Of a DNA stretch of 64,000 nucleotides, positions 34,677 through 42,591 are shown in pieces; position 1 is the first letter of the stretch; each line of letters begins with the position of its first letter. The translations under genes were made by a program, and so were the position numbers. The notes under the pieces are model-generated. The model was not told the DNA's origin. It did no database searches and was given only the letters and a program-made list of their open reading frames with translations. Source of the stretch: Halomonas beimenensis (GTDB lineage Bacteria; Pseudomonadota; Gammaproteobacteria; Pseudomonadales; Halomonadaceae); NCBI RefSeq assembly GCF_002549795.1, contig NZ_CP021435.1, positions 496,001-560,000 on the forward strand, written 5' to 3'.

Positions 34677-35912
34677 ATGCACCCCCAGCGCGAGCAACTG
34701 CACAACGAGCTGCACGCCCGGCCCTCGATCTATTTCGCGGGGCCGGCGCACCTTCACCATTACGCCTTCCTCGATACCGACGGCGTCTGTGACGGCATCG
34801 TCCAGCGCTTGTGCGAACTGGCCGGCACTTCCCTGCAACCCGGCGCCGTCCAGGGCATCCTCACCCTGGAGGACGGCCAGGTGCTGAAGTGGGAGCGACA
34901 CACCGAGTTCTTCACCCTGACGCTGATGGTGCCTCGGCAGGACGGCGAGCCCACCTGGCCGGCTCCGCCGCGGCGGCTGGCCGAGATCGCCGAGTCTCAC
35001 CGGGAGGCGTTGATCAACGCCACCCTGATCCTGGTGGAGACCGAGGCGAGCTGGGTCGGCGACACCGGCCACTACGGGTTCCGTGATCCCGCCGGGTCCC
35101 GGATCGGCGGTGGCGATGCCACGGTATGGAGCGACTTTCGGCTCGACGCGAGGGGCATCAATCGACTGTTGATCGTCAACCGGGGGCTCAACGACTTCCG
35201 CCTGGGCCGCATGGCCCGTCGGCTGCTGGAGATCGAGACCTACCGGATGATGGCCTCCCTGGCGCTGCCCCAGGCCAAGGCGCTGAGCGGCGAGCTGGCC
35301 GGCTTCGAGGCGGAGCTCGGCGAGCTTTCCGACCGCAACGCCGAGGATCACCCGGAGGGGCCGCGTCCGCTGCTGGCGGCCATCGCCTCGCTGTCGGCGC
35401 GGCTCGAGCGAAGCGGGGCGCGTAGCCGGCACCGCTTCGGCGCCACGGAGGCCTACGCCAGGATCGTCTTCGCCCGGGTCGAGGAGCTGCGCGAGACCCG
35501 GGTAGGGGACTGCCAGCGTCTGGGCACCTTCCTGATGCGACGCTTCCTGCCCACGGTACGCTACTGTGCGGCGGTGGACCGGCGCCAGGAGAGGCTGGCC
35601 GAGAACGTGGCAAGGCTCAACGACCTGCTGCGCACCCGTGCCCAGGTGGAGATCGAGGAGCAGAACGCCGTCATGCTCAAGAGCCTCAACGAGCGTACCA
35701 GCAGCCAGCTGAAGATCCAGAAGGCCGTCGAGGGCCTGTCGATCATCGTCATCAGCTACTACATCTTCAGCCTGATCAAGCTGGCCCTGGGCAGCCTGGA
35801 GGCGCTGGGGATGCCACTCGACCCCCGACTGGCCACCGCGGTGTTCGGGCCGGTGGCGGTGCTGATCATCGCCGTGCTGGCCTGGCGGATCTGGCGGGTC
35901 AAGCAGCACTAG
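34677..35912 (+). CDS. DUF3422 family membrane-anchored protein
   Basis: 411 residues. The N-terminus MHPQREQLHNELHARPSIYF is the family signature (NELHARP). A soluble cytosolic region with helical, coiled-coil-like segments follows (EIEEQNAVMLKSLNERTSSQ), then two C-terminal membrane helices (LSIIVISYYIFSLIKLALGS and VFGPVAVLIIAVLAWRIWR). Function is unknown. ATG 34677 is chosen because the conserved block starts there. The 216 bp before it show no other gene. Confidence 0.87.
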   Translation: MHPQREQLHNELHARPSIYFAGPAHLHHYAFLDTDGVCDGIVQRLCELAGTSLQPGAVQGILTLEDGQVLKWERHTEFFTLTLMVPRQDGEPTWPAPPRRLAEIAESHREALINATLILVETEASWVGDTGHYGFRDPAGSRIGGGDATVWSDFRLDARGINRLLIVNRGLNDFRLGRMARRLLEIETYRMMASLALPQAKALSGELAGFEAELGELSDRNAEDHPEGPRPLLAAIASLSARLERSGARSRHRFGATEAYARIVFARVEELRETRVGDCQRLGTFLMRRFLPTVRYCAAVDRRQERLAENVARLNDLLRTRAQVEIEEQNAVMLKSLNERTSSQLKIQKAVEGLSIIVISYYIFSLIKLALGSLEALGMPLDPRLATAVFGPVAVLIIAVLAWRIWRVKQH

Positions 35913-35918
35913 GAGGCC

Positions 35919-35945
35919 GGCGCCGGCTTAGATCCGGCCGGCGCC
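35919..35945. terminator. Candidate bidirectional hairpin between convergent genes
   Basis: GGCGCCGG / CCGGCGCC, 8-bp stem with an 11-nt loop, in the 42 bp between the convergent DUF3422 and secreted-protein genes. No T-run, so tentative. Confidence 0.4.
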
Positions 35946-35954
35946 AGGGGAGGC

Positions 35955-36638
35955 TCAGCGCAGGTAGATCTGGCCTTGCTCGTAGAGCCGGCGGCAGTCG
36001 TTGGCGTCGTGATAGCGATCCTCGTCGAGCAGGATCGAATGCATGCCGGGGCCGGCGAAGCGTGGATCATCGCACTCGTTGTCGTTGGCCCACTGGCTGG
36101 TGTTGTCTCCCCACTCGATGCCGCTCGAGTTGTTCCCCGCGGCATTGCCACCGCCGCTCGTCTGCTGGAAGGGGCCGATCTCGCTGATATGCAGGCTGGC
36201 GTCGGGATAGTTCCCGGCCGTGTCGTAGGTGCCGACCCAGATGTTGTAGCGGCCCGAGGGCGGGTTGTTCCAGGTGATGGCCGGATTGGTGCCCGAGTAG
36301 TCATCGTTGCAGCGCCAGTTGCCCGAGGCGTCGTTGATCACCAGGGTGGTATCGGCCTGGGATTGCACGTAGATGCTCAGCGGAAACTGGCCGGCCTGGT
36401 ACTGGAGGTTGAAGTCGGGCGCACCGGCGACATAGCCGCTGCAGTTGGCGCCGGCCTCGCTGGCGGAACGGGTGCCGCCGGCGGAGAGCGTCCGGGTGAA
36501 GGGGTCGGGACGGAAGTCGGTGTTGAGGTAGATGGTGTCGTAGGTGGGCGGCGCCTGCGTGTTCAGGGCCTGAGCACCGGCAGAAATCGCCAGCAATGGG
36601 AGGGCCACGAGCGCAGCCTTGCGAAAGTGAGACGTCAT
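35955..36638 (-). CDS. Secreted protein with a pre-peptidase-like beta domain, function unknown
   Basis: 227 residues with a Sec signal (RKAALVALPLLAISAGAQA, cut before LNT). Residues ~55-150 look like a beta-sandwich of the bacterial pre-peptidase type (YVQSQADTTLVINDASGNW, then PSGRYNIWVGTY). A Gly/Asn linker leads to a C-terminal ~45-residue motif, IEWGDNTSQWANDNECDDPR with HDANDCRRLYEQGQIYLR, seen at the end of some secreted proteobacterial proteins. No catalytic domain is visible. AAGGAA precedes the ATG at 36638. Periplasmic or secreted binding role is only a guess. Confidence 0.65.
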   Translation of the reverse strand: MTSHFRKAALVALPLLAISAGAQALNTQAPPTYDTIYLNTDFRPDPFTRTLSAGGTRSASEAGANCSGYVAGAPDFNLQYQAGQFPLSIYVQSQADTTLVINDASGNWRCNDDYSGTNPAITWNNPPSGRYNIWVGTYDTAGNYPDASLHISEIGPFQQTSGGGNAAGNNSSGIEWGDNTSQWANDNECDDPRFAGPGMHSILLDEDRYHDANDCRRLYEQGQIYLR

Positions 36639-36711
36639 GGTCGTATTCCTTTGCGATGAGAAGCCGTGCGCGTGGCGCACGTCACTAATATGGCCAAGGG
36701 GCCTTTAAATG

Positions 36712-37548
36712 TCACGTCGCCTGCCCGCCTCGCAGGCGCTCCAGCCGGGCATAGAGGTACTCGGTGAAGAAGCCGTGCATGAGGAAGCGGCGGCTCAGGT
36801 TCCAGGGCCCGACCAGGTAATGCGGATACTTGTTGTAGGCCATCTCGGCAATCGACGGATCGTCGATCAACTGGCCCACGCGGATGGCGATGGACTGGTC
36901 GAGGTTGAAGCCGTTGATGGCGTCCCGATACTCCTCGCGGGTGAGCAGCAGGCAGAACAGGCACATGAACAGCACGTGGGCGCTCTCGAAGTCCAGCACC
37001 TGGGTGCGCCGCCGCGTCACCGCGATGTCGAGCGTGTCCAGGGGGCGCCAATGATCCCAGCGCAGGGCGGCCGTGGCGCGCGGGCCCGTCGCGGGGCGCC
37101 AGGGCCCCATCTCGGCGAAGGCCCTGAACAACTCCTGGTCATGATCCACGAAGCTCGCGCCCAGCATGTCCTCGACCCGCCGTGGGTAGAGGGTCAGGGG
37201 CGCGACCCCGTCGACGGCACCGTTGTCGATCAGGAAGTTGAGGATGTTCGACTCGGTAGCGTAGTGGCGCAGGATCAGCCGATTGGCCTCGGGGCTGACC
37301 ACATGGGCGCAGAACCAGCAGATCAGCCGCTGCAGCAGGCCATGGGCCCGGAACTGGGGCAGCGGCAGGCGCTTGACGAACCAGGTGAGGTGCAACAGGG
37401 CGCCGAACAGCAGCTGCAGCAGCGGTCGCAGCGACCAGCGGGTAGGACGCTCCAGGTCGGCGAGCCACAGGCGCACGGCCTCGGGCTCGATGGGCAGGGA
37501 GTCGTCGGCCTCGAGGGCGCGCAGGAAGGGGCTACGCCGCGTCGTCAT
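36712..37548 (-). CDS. Uncharacterised helical protein, last gene of the ketosynthase operon
   Basis: 278 residues, mostly helical, starting MTTRRSPFLRALEADDSLPI. A hydrophobic segment (LLQLLFGALLHLTWFVKRLP) and RLICWFCAHVVSPEANRLI suggest membrane association. Conserved-looking polar blocks are RHYATESNILNFLIDNG, ASFVDHDQELFRAFAEMG and NGFNLDQSIAIRVGQLIDD. I do not recognise a named family. The start lies 17 nt inside the upstream oxidase gene, so it is very probably made with that enzyme and acts on the same pathway. The His/Glu/Asp pairs would allow a metal site, but this is not shown. Confidence 0.75.
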   Translation of the reverse strand: MTTRRSPFLRALEADDSLPIEPEAVRLWLADLERPTRWSLRPLLQLLFGALLHLTWFVKRLPLPQFRAHGLLQRLICWFCAHVVSPEANRLILRHYATESNILNFLIDNGAVDGVAPLTLYPRRVEDMLGASFVDHDQELFRAFAEMGPWRPATGPRATAALRWDHWRPLDTLDIAVTRRRTQVLDFESAHVLFMCLFCLLLTREEYRDAINGFNLDQSIAIRVGQLIDDPSIAEMAYNKYPHYLVGPWNLSRRFLMHGFFTEYLYARLERLRGGQAT

Positions 37549-38224
37549 GGTCCACCTCCTCGAGCTGCAGGGCATACAGCCGCGCCACCACCCGGGCGGT
37601 ACGCAGGATGGCCCGGCGATCGGCCTCGCCCCGGCAGGCCCGATCGACCAGGACGTAGAGCTTGTCGAGGTGGGCGTCGTCGTGCTCGCCGTGGTAGCGC
37701 ATGAAGCGTGTCCAGGCGCCGTCGCCCCCGGTGGCCTCGTCGATGCGCCGCGCCCAGTCGCCGGCCATCTTCTGGCCGAGTCCCTCGATGATCCACATGG
37801 CGCCGATCAGGTCCACCGGGTTCGGCTGGCTGGCCCGGTACATCATGAAGGCATGCAGGGCCTCGCTGCCGGCGTTGCGTTGCCCGCCGACGATGGCGGC
37901 ATGCTCCCCGCCGGCCGCCACATAGTCGGCCTCCAGCATCTCGTAGTCGCGATGCTCCTCCTTGGCGTGGCCGATCACCATGGAGCGCACCTCGGCGTAG
38001 TCGCGATCGAAGCTCGAGGCGCCGCGGGTGATCCAGCGCGCTCCCTCCACCACCTGCTGGCGCAGGTGACGCAACAGGCGGCGATGATCCTCCAGGGTGA
38101 AGCGGCCACGCTCGAGTCGCTGGATCACCGGGACCCGGCCCAGCCGGCGTTCGAAGTCGAACCAGATGCGCATCAGGCCCTGGAGGCATTCCCGGCCTTC
38201 CGGGGTGGTGATCCTGTCGCTCAT
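37532..38224 (-). CDS. Haem-oxygenase-like (TenA-type) iron-containing redox enzyme
   Basis: 230-residue all-helical protein of the haem-oxygenase-like di-iron oxidase type; relatives include UndA, BesC and CADD, which cleave or oxidise fatty or amino acids. Candidate metal ligands are spread over the helices: E60 (RQQVVEGARW), the H/E cluster around 86-91 (GHAKEEHRDYE), E147 (MWIIEGLGQK) and H178-H185 (YHGEHDDAHLDKL). The start at 38224 overlaps the ketosynthase stop. Its coupling to a ketosynthase suggests it modifies the acyl product, but the reaction is inferred. Confidence 0.78.
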   Translation of the reverse strand: MSDRITTPEGRECLQGLMRIWFDFERRLGRVPVIQRLERGRFTLEDHRRLLRHLRQQVVEGARWITRGASSFDRDYAEVRSMVIGHAKEEHRDYEMLEADYVAAGGEHAAIVGGQRNAGSEALHAFMMYRASQPNPVDLIGAMWIIEGLGQKMAGDWARRIDEATGGDGAWTRFMRYHGEHDDAHLDKLYVLVDRACRGEADRRAILRTARVVARLYALQLEEVDHDDAA

Positions 38225-39336
38225 GGGGCGTCTTCCTTGATCACGGTGAGGTGCATGTAGACGTTGTTGAAGCGTCCGCTCTCGGGGACGAAGCACAGCA
38301 CGGTGTCGCCCTCGGCAGGGGCCTGGGTGCGGCGGAACTCGTCGAGCATGATGAACAGCGAGGCACAGCCGGTGTTTCCCCGGGTGTAGAGATTGGTGTA
38401 CCACTTCTCCTCGGGGATGGCCGCCCCGGCCTGGGTGAGCATCTCGAAGATCCGGCCGCGGAAGTGATGCGACGAGTAATGGCAGAGCAGGTGATCGACC
38501 TCGTCGACCACCACGCGCCCCTCGTCGATCAGCCGCAACAGGCCGTCGACCCCCAGCTTGACCAGGCTGTCGAGCAGCCGCACGTCCTGGCGGATCAGCA
38601 GGGCGCCGGCGGCCTCCGCCTCGGCGTAGGTGGGGTAGTCCTGCCAGCTCTCGCGGTCCTCGCCGGCCTTCGGCCGGCCCACGCTCATGCAGACCGGGAA
38701 GGCGTCGGCATGGGAGATGCCCCGGATCCAGTCGATACGGAAGCACAGTCCCCGGGGCCGGGTCTCCAGCAGCAGGGCCCCGGCGCCGTCGGACAGCATC
38801 CAGCGAAGGAATTCGGCGTCGAAGTCGGCCAGCGCCCCCGCGGCCTCGTAGCGGCTGGCCTTGAACAGGCGTGACGCCAGCTCGCTGGCGATGACCAGGG
38901 CATTGTCGTGCTCGTCGGCCTTGAGGGCGGTGAAGGCCGCCTTGAGGGCCATCATGCTGCTCGAGCAGATGCCATGGCTGGTGTTGAGCTCCAGGTCCGG
39001 CAGGCCCAGCTCGGCCTGCACCATGCTGCCGAACCCCGGCAGCACCAGGTCCCCCTGGCTGGTGGCCACGCTGAGCAGGTCGAGCCGGGTGTCGGGCACG
39101 TAGCCCTGCTCCAGACAGTCCCGGCCGGCCAGTGCGGCCATCCCGGCGTTGCTGATGGTGGTGCGGTGGTCGGCGTCGATGGCGTAGTGGCGCGTGCGGA
39201 TGCCGTTGGAGGCGAGGATGCGGCGCTTGAGCCGGCTGGGCTTGCCATGGACGCGCCCCAGCACCTCCTCGATGCGGTCATTGTCCACCGGCGCCCCCGG
39301 CAGGTGGTGGCCGGTGCTGGTGATGTAGACGCTCAT
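38221..39336 (-). CDS. Beta-ketoacyl synthase III of the StlD/DarB type
   Basis: 371-residue thiolase-fold enzyme. The Cys-His-Asn triad is visible: C124 in SHGICSSSMMALKAA, H286 in LLCHYSSHHFRG and N321 in LYTRGNTGCASL. The His context differs from FabH (HQAN) and resembles the StlD/DarB group, which condenses acyl thioesters in dialkylresorcinol and stilbene-type lipid synthesis. No DarA-like aromatase is adjacent, so the product is probably different. The start (MSVYITSTGHHLPG) overlaps the stop of the membrane protein by 4 bp, and the stop overlaps the oxidase start: a tight operon. Confidence 0.85.
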   Translation of the reverse strand: MSVYITSTGHHLPGAPVDNDRIEEVLGRVHGKPSRLKRRILASNGIRTRHYAIDADHRTTISNAGMAALAGRDCLEQGYVPDTRLDLLSVATSQGDLVLPGFGSMVQAELGLPDLELNTSHGICSSSMMALKAAFTALKADEHDNALVIASELASRLFKASRYEAAGALADFDAEFLRWMLSDGAGALLLETRPRGLCFRIDWIRGISHADAFPVCMSVGRPKAGEDRESWQDYPTYAEAEAAGALLIRQDVRLLDSLVKLGVDGLLRLIDEGRVVVDEVDHLLCHYSSHHFRGRIFEMLTQAGAAIPEEKWYTNLYTRGNTGCASLFIMLDEFRRTQAPAEGDTVLCFVPESGRFNNVYMHLTVIKEDAP

Positions 39337-39902
39337 TCGGCGGTCCTCCGTCGCTTGAGGGCGTGCCGCAGGCAGCGCAGGTTCTCTTCCGCATAGGGGA
39401 AGACCGCCACGAGCGCCATGAAGGCCAGGTAGCCCGGCAGGTAGCCCGCGCCGCCGTGGGGCGCCTCGAGGGGGACCAGCGACAGCCGGCCGGCCCAGTC
39501 GAGGGTCAGCAGGTCCACGACCACCGGCCAGTTGATCACCGCGATCATGGCCAGCATGTAGAACGGCAGGCTGGCCAGGTAGTTGTGGGCGTGCATCTCC
39601 CAGATGCCGATATGGCGGCGGGGAGCGGCATAGTGCACGTCCCAGTGGGCGACCAGCTCGTGCAGCACCCAGGCCGCCAGGCAGATCAGCAACACCAGCA
39701 CGTTGACCTCGAAGAGCAGGCACAGAAGGATGGGCAGGCCGACCTGGAGGCCCATCAGCGAGTGGATCAGCGATTCCTTGAGCCCGGAGGTGGCCTCGAT
39801 GCGGGTGGCCCGGTGGCAGCACCAGTCCACGAAGCCGGCCAGGCCCCAGAGGGGCAGGAAGACGTAGAGCAGACCCTGGATCAGCAGCGCGTCGGTGTTC
39901 AT
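39333..39902 (-). CDS. Conserved polytopic membrane protein with His motifs
   Basis: 189 residues with about five hydrophobic helices, starting MNTDALLIQGLLYVFLPLWG. Conserved polar features are FVDWCCHRATRIEATSG after helix 1, HELVAHWDVHYAAPRRHIG, and EMHAHNYLASLPF. Histidines spaced H-x5-H-x3-H then H-x-H recall membrane di-iron hydroxylases, but the protein is shorter than those enzymes. Related proteins are often mislabelled diguanylate cyclase, for which there is no evidence here. It is the first gene of the ketosynthase operon; GAGGT precedes the ATG. Confidence 0.75.
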   Translation of the reverse strand: MNTDALLIQGLLYVFLPLWGLAGFVDWCCHRATRIEATSGLKESLIHSLMGLQVGLPILLCLLFEVNVLVLLICLAAWVLHELVAHWDVHYAAPRRHIGIWEMHAHNYLASLPFYMLAMIAVINWPVVVDLLTLDWAGRLSLVPLEAPHGGAGYLPGYLAFMALVAVFPYAEENLRCLRHALKRRRTAE

Positions 39903-39949
39903 CGGCGGACCTCGCGACGGCGTCGAAGGGGAGAGATGGCGATTCGCAT
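39899..39949 (-). CDS. Possible 16-residue leader peptide
   Basis: ATG after GGAG at 7 nt opens MRIAISPLRRRREVRR, then TGA, which overlaps the ATG of the membrane-protein gene (ATGA). Seven of sixteen residues are Arg. The stop/start overlap suggests translational coupling. It could also be chance. Confidence 0.35.
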   Translation of the reverse strand: MRIAISPLRRRREVRR

Positions 39950-40019
39950 GGTGAGTCTCCGGTCCCTGGAGTTAAAAAACAGCGTTCGATAACAAGGCTA
40001 GTCGATCCGCGCCTGAATG

Positions 40020-40033
40020 CAAACACGTGTTTG
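40020..40033. promoter_or_regulatory. PsrA-type operator upstream of the ketosynthase operon
   Basis: CAAACACGTGTTTG is a perfect 14-bp palindrome fitting the PsrA motif (G/C)AAAC-N2-4-GTTT(G/C). PsrA is a TetR-family repressor released by long-chain acyl groups in pseudomonads. On the minus strand it overlaps TTGCAT, a plausible -35 with TAGCCT 16 bp on. The site is ~120 bp before the operon's first ATG. The 326 bp from 40,034 to 40,359 show no gene; they hold an AT-rich TTAATATAC near 40,130 and a weak TATGCT near 40,299. Confidence 0.5.
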
Positions 40034-40359
40034 AATCTGTCGGATCGTCGGCATGGCGTCCCTGCCTTGACCGCTAACCTACGATAGGCCGCGGCACCGG
40101 GCCCGCCTTTCGAGAAGCGAGAGTTAATATACGACATGCGGACGACATCAGCGCGGGCCCTGCGCCCGCTGGGGTCGGCGGAGTTCCCCCGCGTCGTCCG
40201 GCTGTCGATACCTGGTCGCCCCGTCGCGGCGGCTGGAAAGGGACGGCCCGTCCTGATCGCGGGAGTCGAGGCATTCGGCACGCCGGCTCGTCGACCACTA
40301 TGCTGGGATCAGGCCCGGCTGGGCCCGGCCGTTCTTCCACGAACCAGGGGAGGTACCGC

Positions 40360-40803
40360 ATGATGAACACGACGTTTTCCGCCGCCCGGCTCGCCCTGCT
40401 GGCGCTGCCGCTGGTCGCCGGGGCGGCGCTCGCCAGTGAAGGCCAGGACCTGACCTTCCAGGGGGATGCCAGCTTCCAGGGGCCCCATGGTGGCCAGGCG
40501 ATCCAGGCGGCAGTGGTCGATACCGCCACCGGCGACACCATCGCCGTCAAGACCGGCGAGGTCGCGGCCGATGCCGACCCGGCCTTCTCCTTCGTGTTTA
40601 CCGGAGCGCTGATGGAGGGCGGCAGCTACGCCGTGCACTACTGGATCGACTCCAACTTCGGCGGCGGCAGCCCCGGCCAGTGCGACGACATGCAGCACGA
40701 TCACCAGTGGAGCGTGCCCATCGAGGCCGGCGCCGGTCCCGTGACTCACACGGAGGGCCACGATCCCTCGGCGCAAAGTGCCGTCTGCGAGACCTTCCGA
40801 TAA
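40360..40803 (+). CDS. Small secreted protein, copy A (DLTFxG...HYWIDSNFGGGS family)
   Basis: 147 residues with a Sec signal ([20 protein letters not shown]). The mature ~125-residue domain is beta-rich and carries GQDLTFQGDASFQGPHGGQA, VHYWIDSNFGGGSPGQCDD and HDHQWSVP, ending AVCETFR. It is clearly paralogous to the protein at 52,133. His, Asp and Cys in the second half could bind metal or form a disulfide (C in GQCDD with C in AVCETF). Function unknown. GGGGAGG precedes the ATG. The downstream HExxH gene is on the same strand. Confidence 0.75.
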   Translation: MMNTTFSAARLALLALPLVAGAALASEGQDLTFQGDASFQGPHGGQAIQAAVVDTATGDTIAVKTGEVAADADPAFSFVFTGALMEGGSYAVHYWIDSNFGGGSPGQCDDMQHDHQWSVPIEAGAGPVTHTEGHDPSAQSAVCETFR

Positions 40804-41415
40804 CCTCGTCGCCCCGGGATGGGCCCTGTCGGTCGGAAAGCGAATTCCCCCGTAACGCAAGGAGAGCAGGCCGATTCCGGACCTGCCCAGGGTAGCGGGT
40901 GGCGGGTGTCCAGCCCCCCGGAGCCGGGAGATGGGTCGATGCCGTCGCGCATGACAGCACTCGCCGCCGTGTCGATCGGATTGCTGTCGCTGTGGTCGAT
41001 GCCGGACTGGGCTCGGGCCTGTGATCTGGTCCACGAGGCGGCGATGGAGGATCGCCTGGCGTCCCGGCTCTCATCGCTTCCGGCCGCGGCGGCCGCCGAC
41101 TCGGCAGGGGACCTGGGCGGCATGGTCGAGCGGCTGTCGGCCTGGATCGCCGAACAGCTAGCCTATCCGGTGCCGCCGCCCCCGGAGCTGAGGCTCGAGG
41201 GCGAGGTGGCGCTCAAGTCCCGCTGTTTTCCCGCCTTTCCGCTGCATCTCGCCCCCCGGGTCCTGGGGGCCTACGACGCCGAGGAGGGGGTCATCTACCT
41301 CAATCAGCATCTGGACCTCACCCGGCGGGTCGATCGAAGCTACCTGCTCCACGAGCTCGTGCATCATTTCCAGCTTCACCAGCGGCCGGCGAACGATGAC
41401 CGCTGCAAGGGGCGT

Positions 41416-41419
41416 CTAG
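41416..41419. repeat. Left target-site duplication (CTAG)
   Basis: CTAG directly before the left end of the element, matching the copy at 42,450. CTAG is the target preferred by IS481-type elements. Confidence 0.75.
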
Positions 41420-42449
41420 ATGTGATCTCTCGGTAGGTTGTTCATCCGGAACCTACCCGGACAATTGGAGGTGCGACCCAAACCAACCTCCAGGAGGCCC
41501 GGATGAACACCCATAAGAATGCCCGTCTCACAGTGCATGGTCGAGCCCTGCTGGTCCGCCGAGTCATCAGGGAAGGGCTTCGGCCAGCGGAGGTGGCCCA
41601 GGCGCAAGGCGTCAGTGTGCGGACGGTCTACAAGTGGGTACGCCGTTACAGGGACGAGGGCGAGGCCGGTCTCCTGGACCGTTCTTCTCGCCCATGCCGT
41701 TGTCCTCATGAGACCCCAGACGCGATCCGCGCGCAGGTCATCGCACGCCGCCGGCAGCGCCAGACCTACCGCCAGATTGCCGAACAGGTGGGCATCGGAC
41801 ACAGTACGGTCGCGCGACTCCTTGAGCGCGAGGGGCTGAATCGTCTCTCGGTCTTGGCGCCCGCTCCTCTCGAGAACCGCTACGAGCATGACGCCCCGGG
41901 AGAGCTCCTGCACCTGGACATCAAGAAGCTCGGCCGCTTCGAGCGCCCAGGGCATCGTGTCACCGGCAATCGCCAGCAGAACACACGAGGCGCTGGCTGG
42001 GAGTACGTCCATGTGGCCATCGACGACCACTCGCGAGTGGCCTTCAGCACCATCCTGCCGGATGAGACCAAGTGGAGCGCTTGCCGTGCGCTGCTGCAGG
42101 CCGTGCGGTACTACAGGCGTCTGGGGGTCCACTTTAGCCGGGTACTGACCGACAATGGCGGATGCTACAAGTCCAAGCCATTCCGCCGCCTGTGCCGCCG
42201 ATTAGGGCTGAAACGCAAGCGCACTCGCCCCTTTACGCCCCGTACCAATGGCAAGGCAGAGCGGTTCATTCAAACCGCCCTGCGCGAATGGGCCTATGCC
42301 TGGTCTTATCAGAGCTCAGAGCAACGAGGCGAGCATCTGCCCGCCTGGCTCCACCAGTACAACTGGCATCGGCCACATGCCAGTCTGAATTATCAGCCTC
42401 CGATTAGTCGGCTGGGACTTTCCGTGAACAACCTGGTGGGTTTACACAT
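41420..42449 (+). mobile_element. IS481-family insertion sequence, 1,030 bp
   Basis: Bounded by CTAG on both sides. Imperfect terminal inverted repeats: the left end ATGTGATCTCTCGGTAGGTT and the right-end complement ATGTGTAAACCCACCAGGTT, both continuing into GTTCA and a GGAA motif. One transposase gene fills it. The host reading frame is restored exactly when the element and one CTAG are removed, so the insertion is precise and probably recent. Confidence 0.88.
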
Positions 42450-42453
42450 CTAG
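41503..42453 (+). CDS. IS481-family transposase
   Basis: 316-residue DDE transposase. The N-terminal helix-turn-helix region (AEVAQAQGVSVRTVYKWVRR) is followed by a second HTH (YRQIAEQVGIGHSTVARLLE). The rve-type catalytic core has D in LLHLDIKKLGRF, D in RVLTDNGGCYKS and E in NGKAERFIQTALREW. AGGAGG precedes the ATG. The stop TAG at 42451-42453 belongs to the CTAG target duplication, not to the element, so each CTAG insertion supplies the stop. The gene looks intact and the element potentially mobile. Confidence 0.92.
   Translation: MNTHKNARLTVHGRALLVRRVIREGLRPAEVAQAQGVSVRTVYKWVRRYRDEGEAGLLDRSSRPCRCPHETPDAIRAQVIARRRQRQTYRQIAEQVGIGHSTVARLLEREGLNRLSVLAPAPLENRYEHDAPGELLHLDIKKLGRFERPGHRVTGNRQQNTRGAGWEYVHVAIDDHSRVAFSTILPDETKWSACRALLQAVRYYRRLGVHFSRVLTDNGGCYKSKPFRRLCRRLGLKRKRTRPFTPRTNGKAERFIQTALREWAYAWSYQSSEQRGEHLPAWLHQYNWHRPHASLNYQPPISRLGLSVNNLVGLHI
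42450..42453. repeat. Right target-site duplication (CTAG)
   Basis: Second CTAG copy; its last three bases are the transposase stop codon, and the host coding sequence resumes here. Confidence 0.75.
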
Positions 42454-42591
42454 AGGGAGAGGCCCTGCGACTGCAGTTGCGTTGGCTCGAGGAGCGGGGC
42501 ATGGGCGACCCCCTCGAGGCCCTGGGCATCGACGAGAGGACGCTGCGGATCCTCGAAAGCTGCCGCTAGCCGACACCAGCGTCGCGGCAAT

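Larger units (their letters stand above)
40939..42569 (+). pseudogene. Secreted HExxH protein gene split by an IS481-family element
   Basis: The first 160 codons (MPSRMTALAAVSIGLLSLWS, a signal peptide, then the body) end at the CTAG target. The remaining codons follow the element at 42,454. Joining the flanks at one CTAG restores one 198-residue frame with no frameshift: DRCKGRLEGEALRLQLRWLE and on to RTLRILESCR. H138-E-L-V-H142 is a zinc-protease-like HExxH (YLLHELVHHFQLHQ), so the intact protein was probably a small periplasmic or secreted metal protein of unknown substrate. GGGAG precedes the ATG. As it stands the product is truncated after the HExxH helix, adding DVISR from the element. 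Confidence 0.85.

Noticed and set aside
40136..40363. 75-codon frame before the secreted-protein gene
   Set aside because: No ribosome site, arginine/proline-rich and not protein-like; region treated as regulatory.
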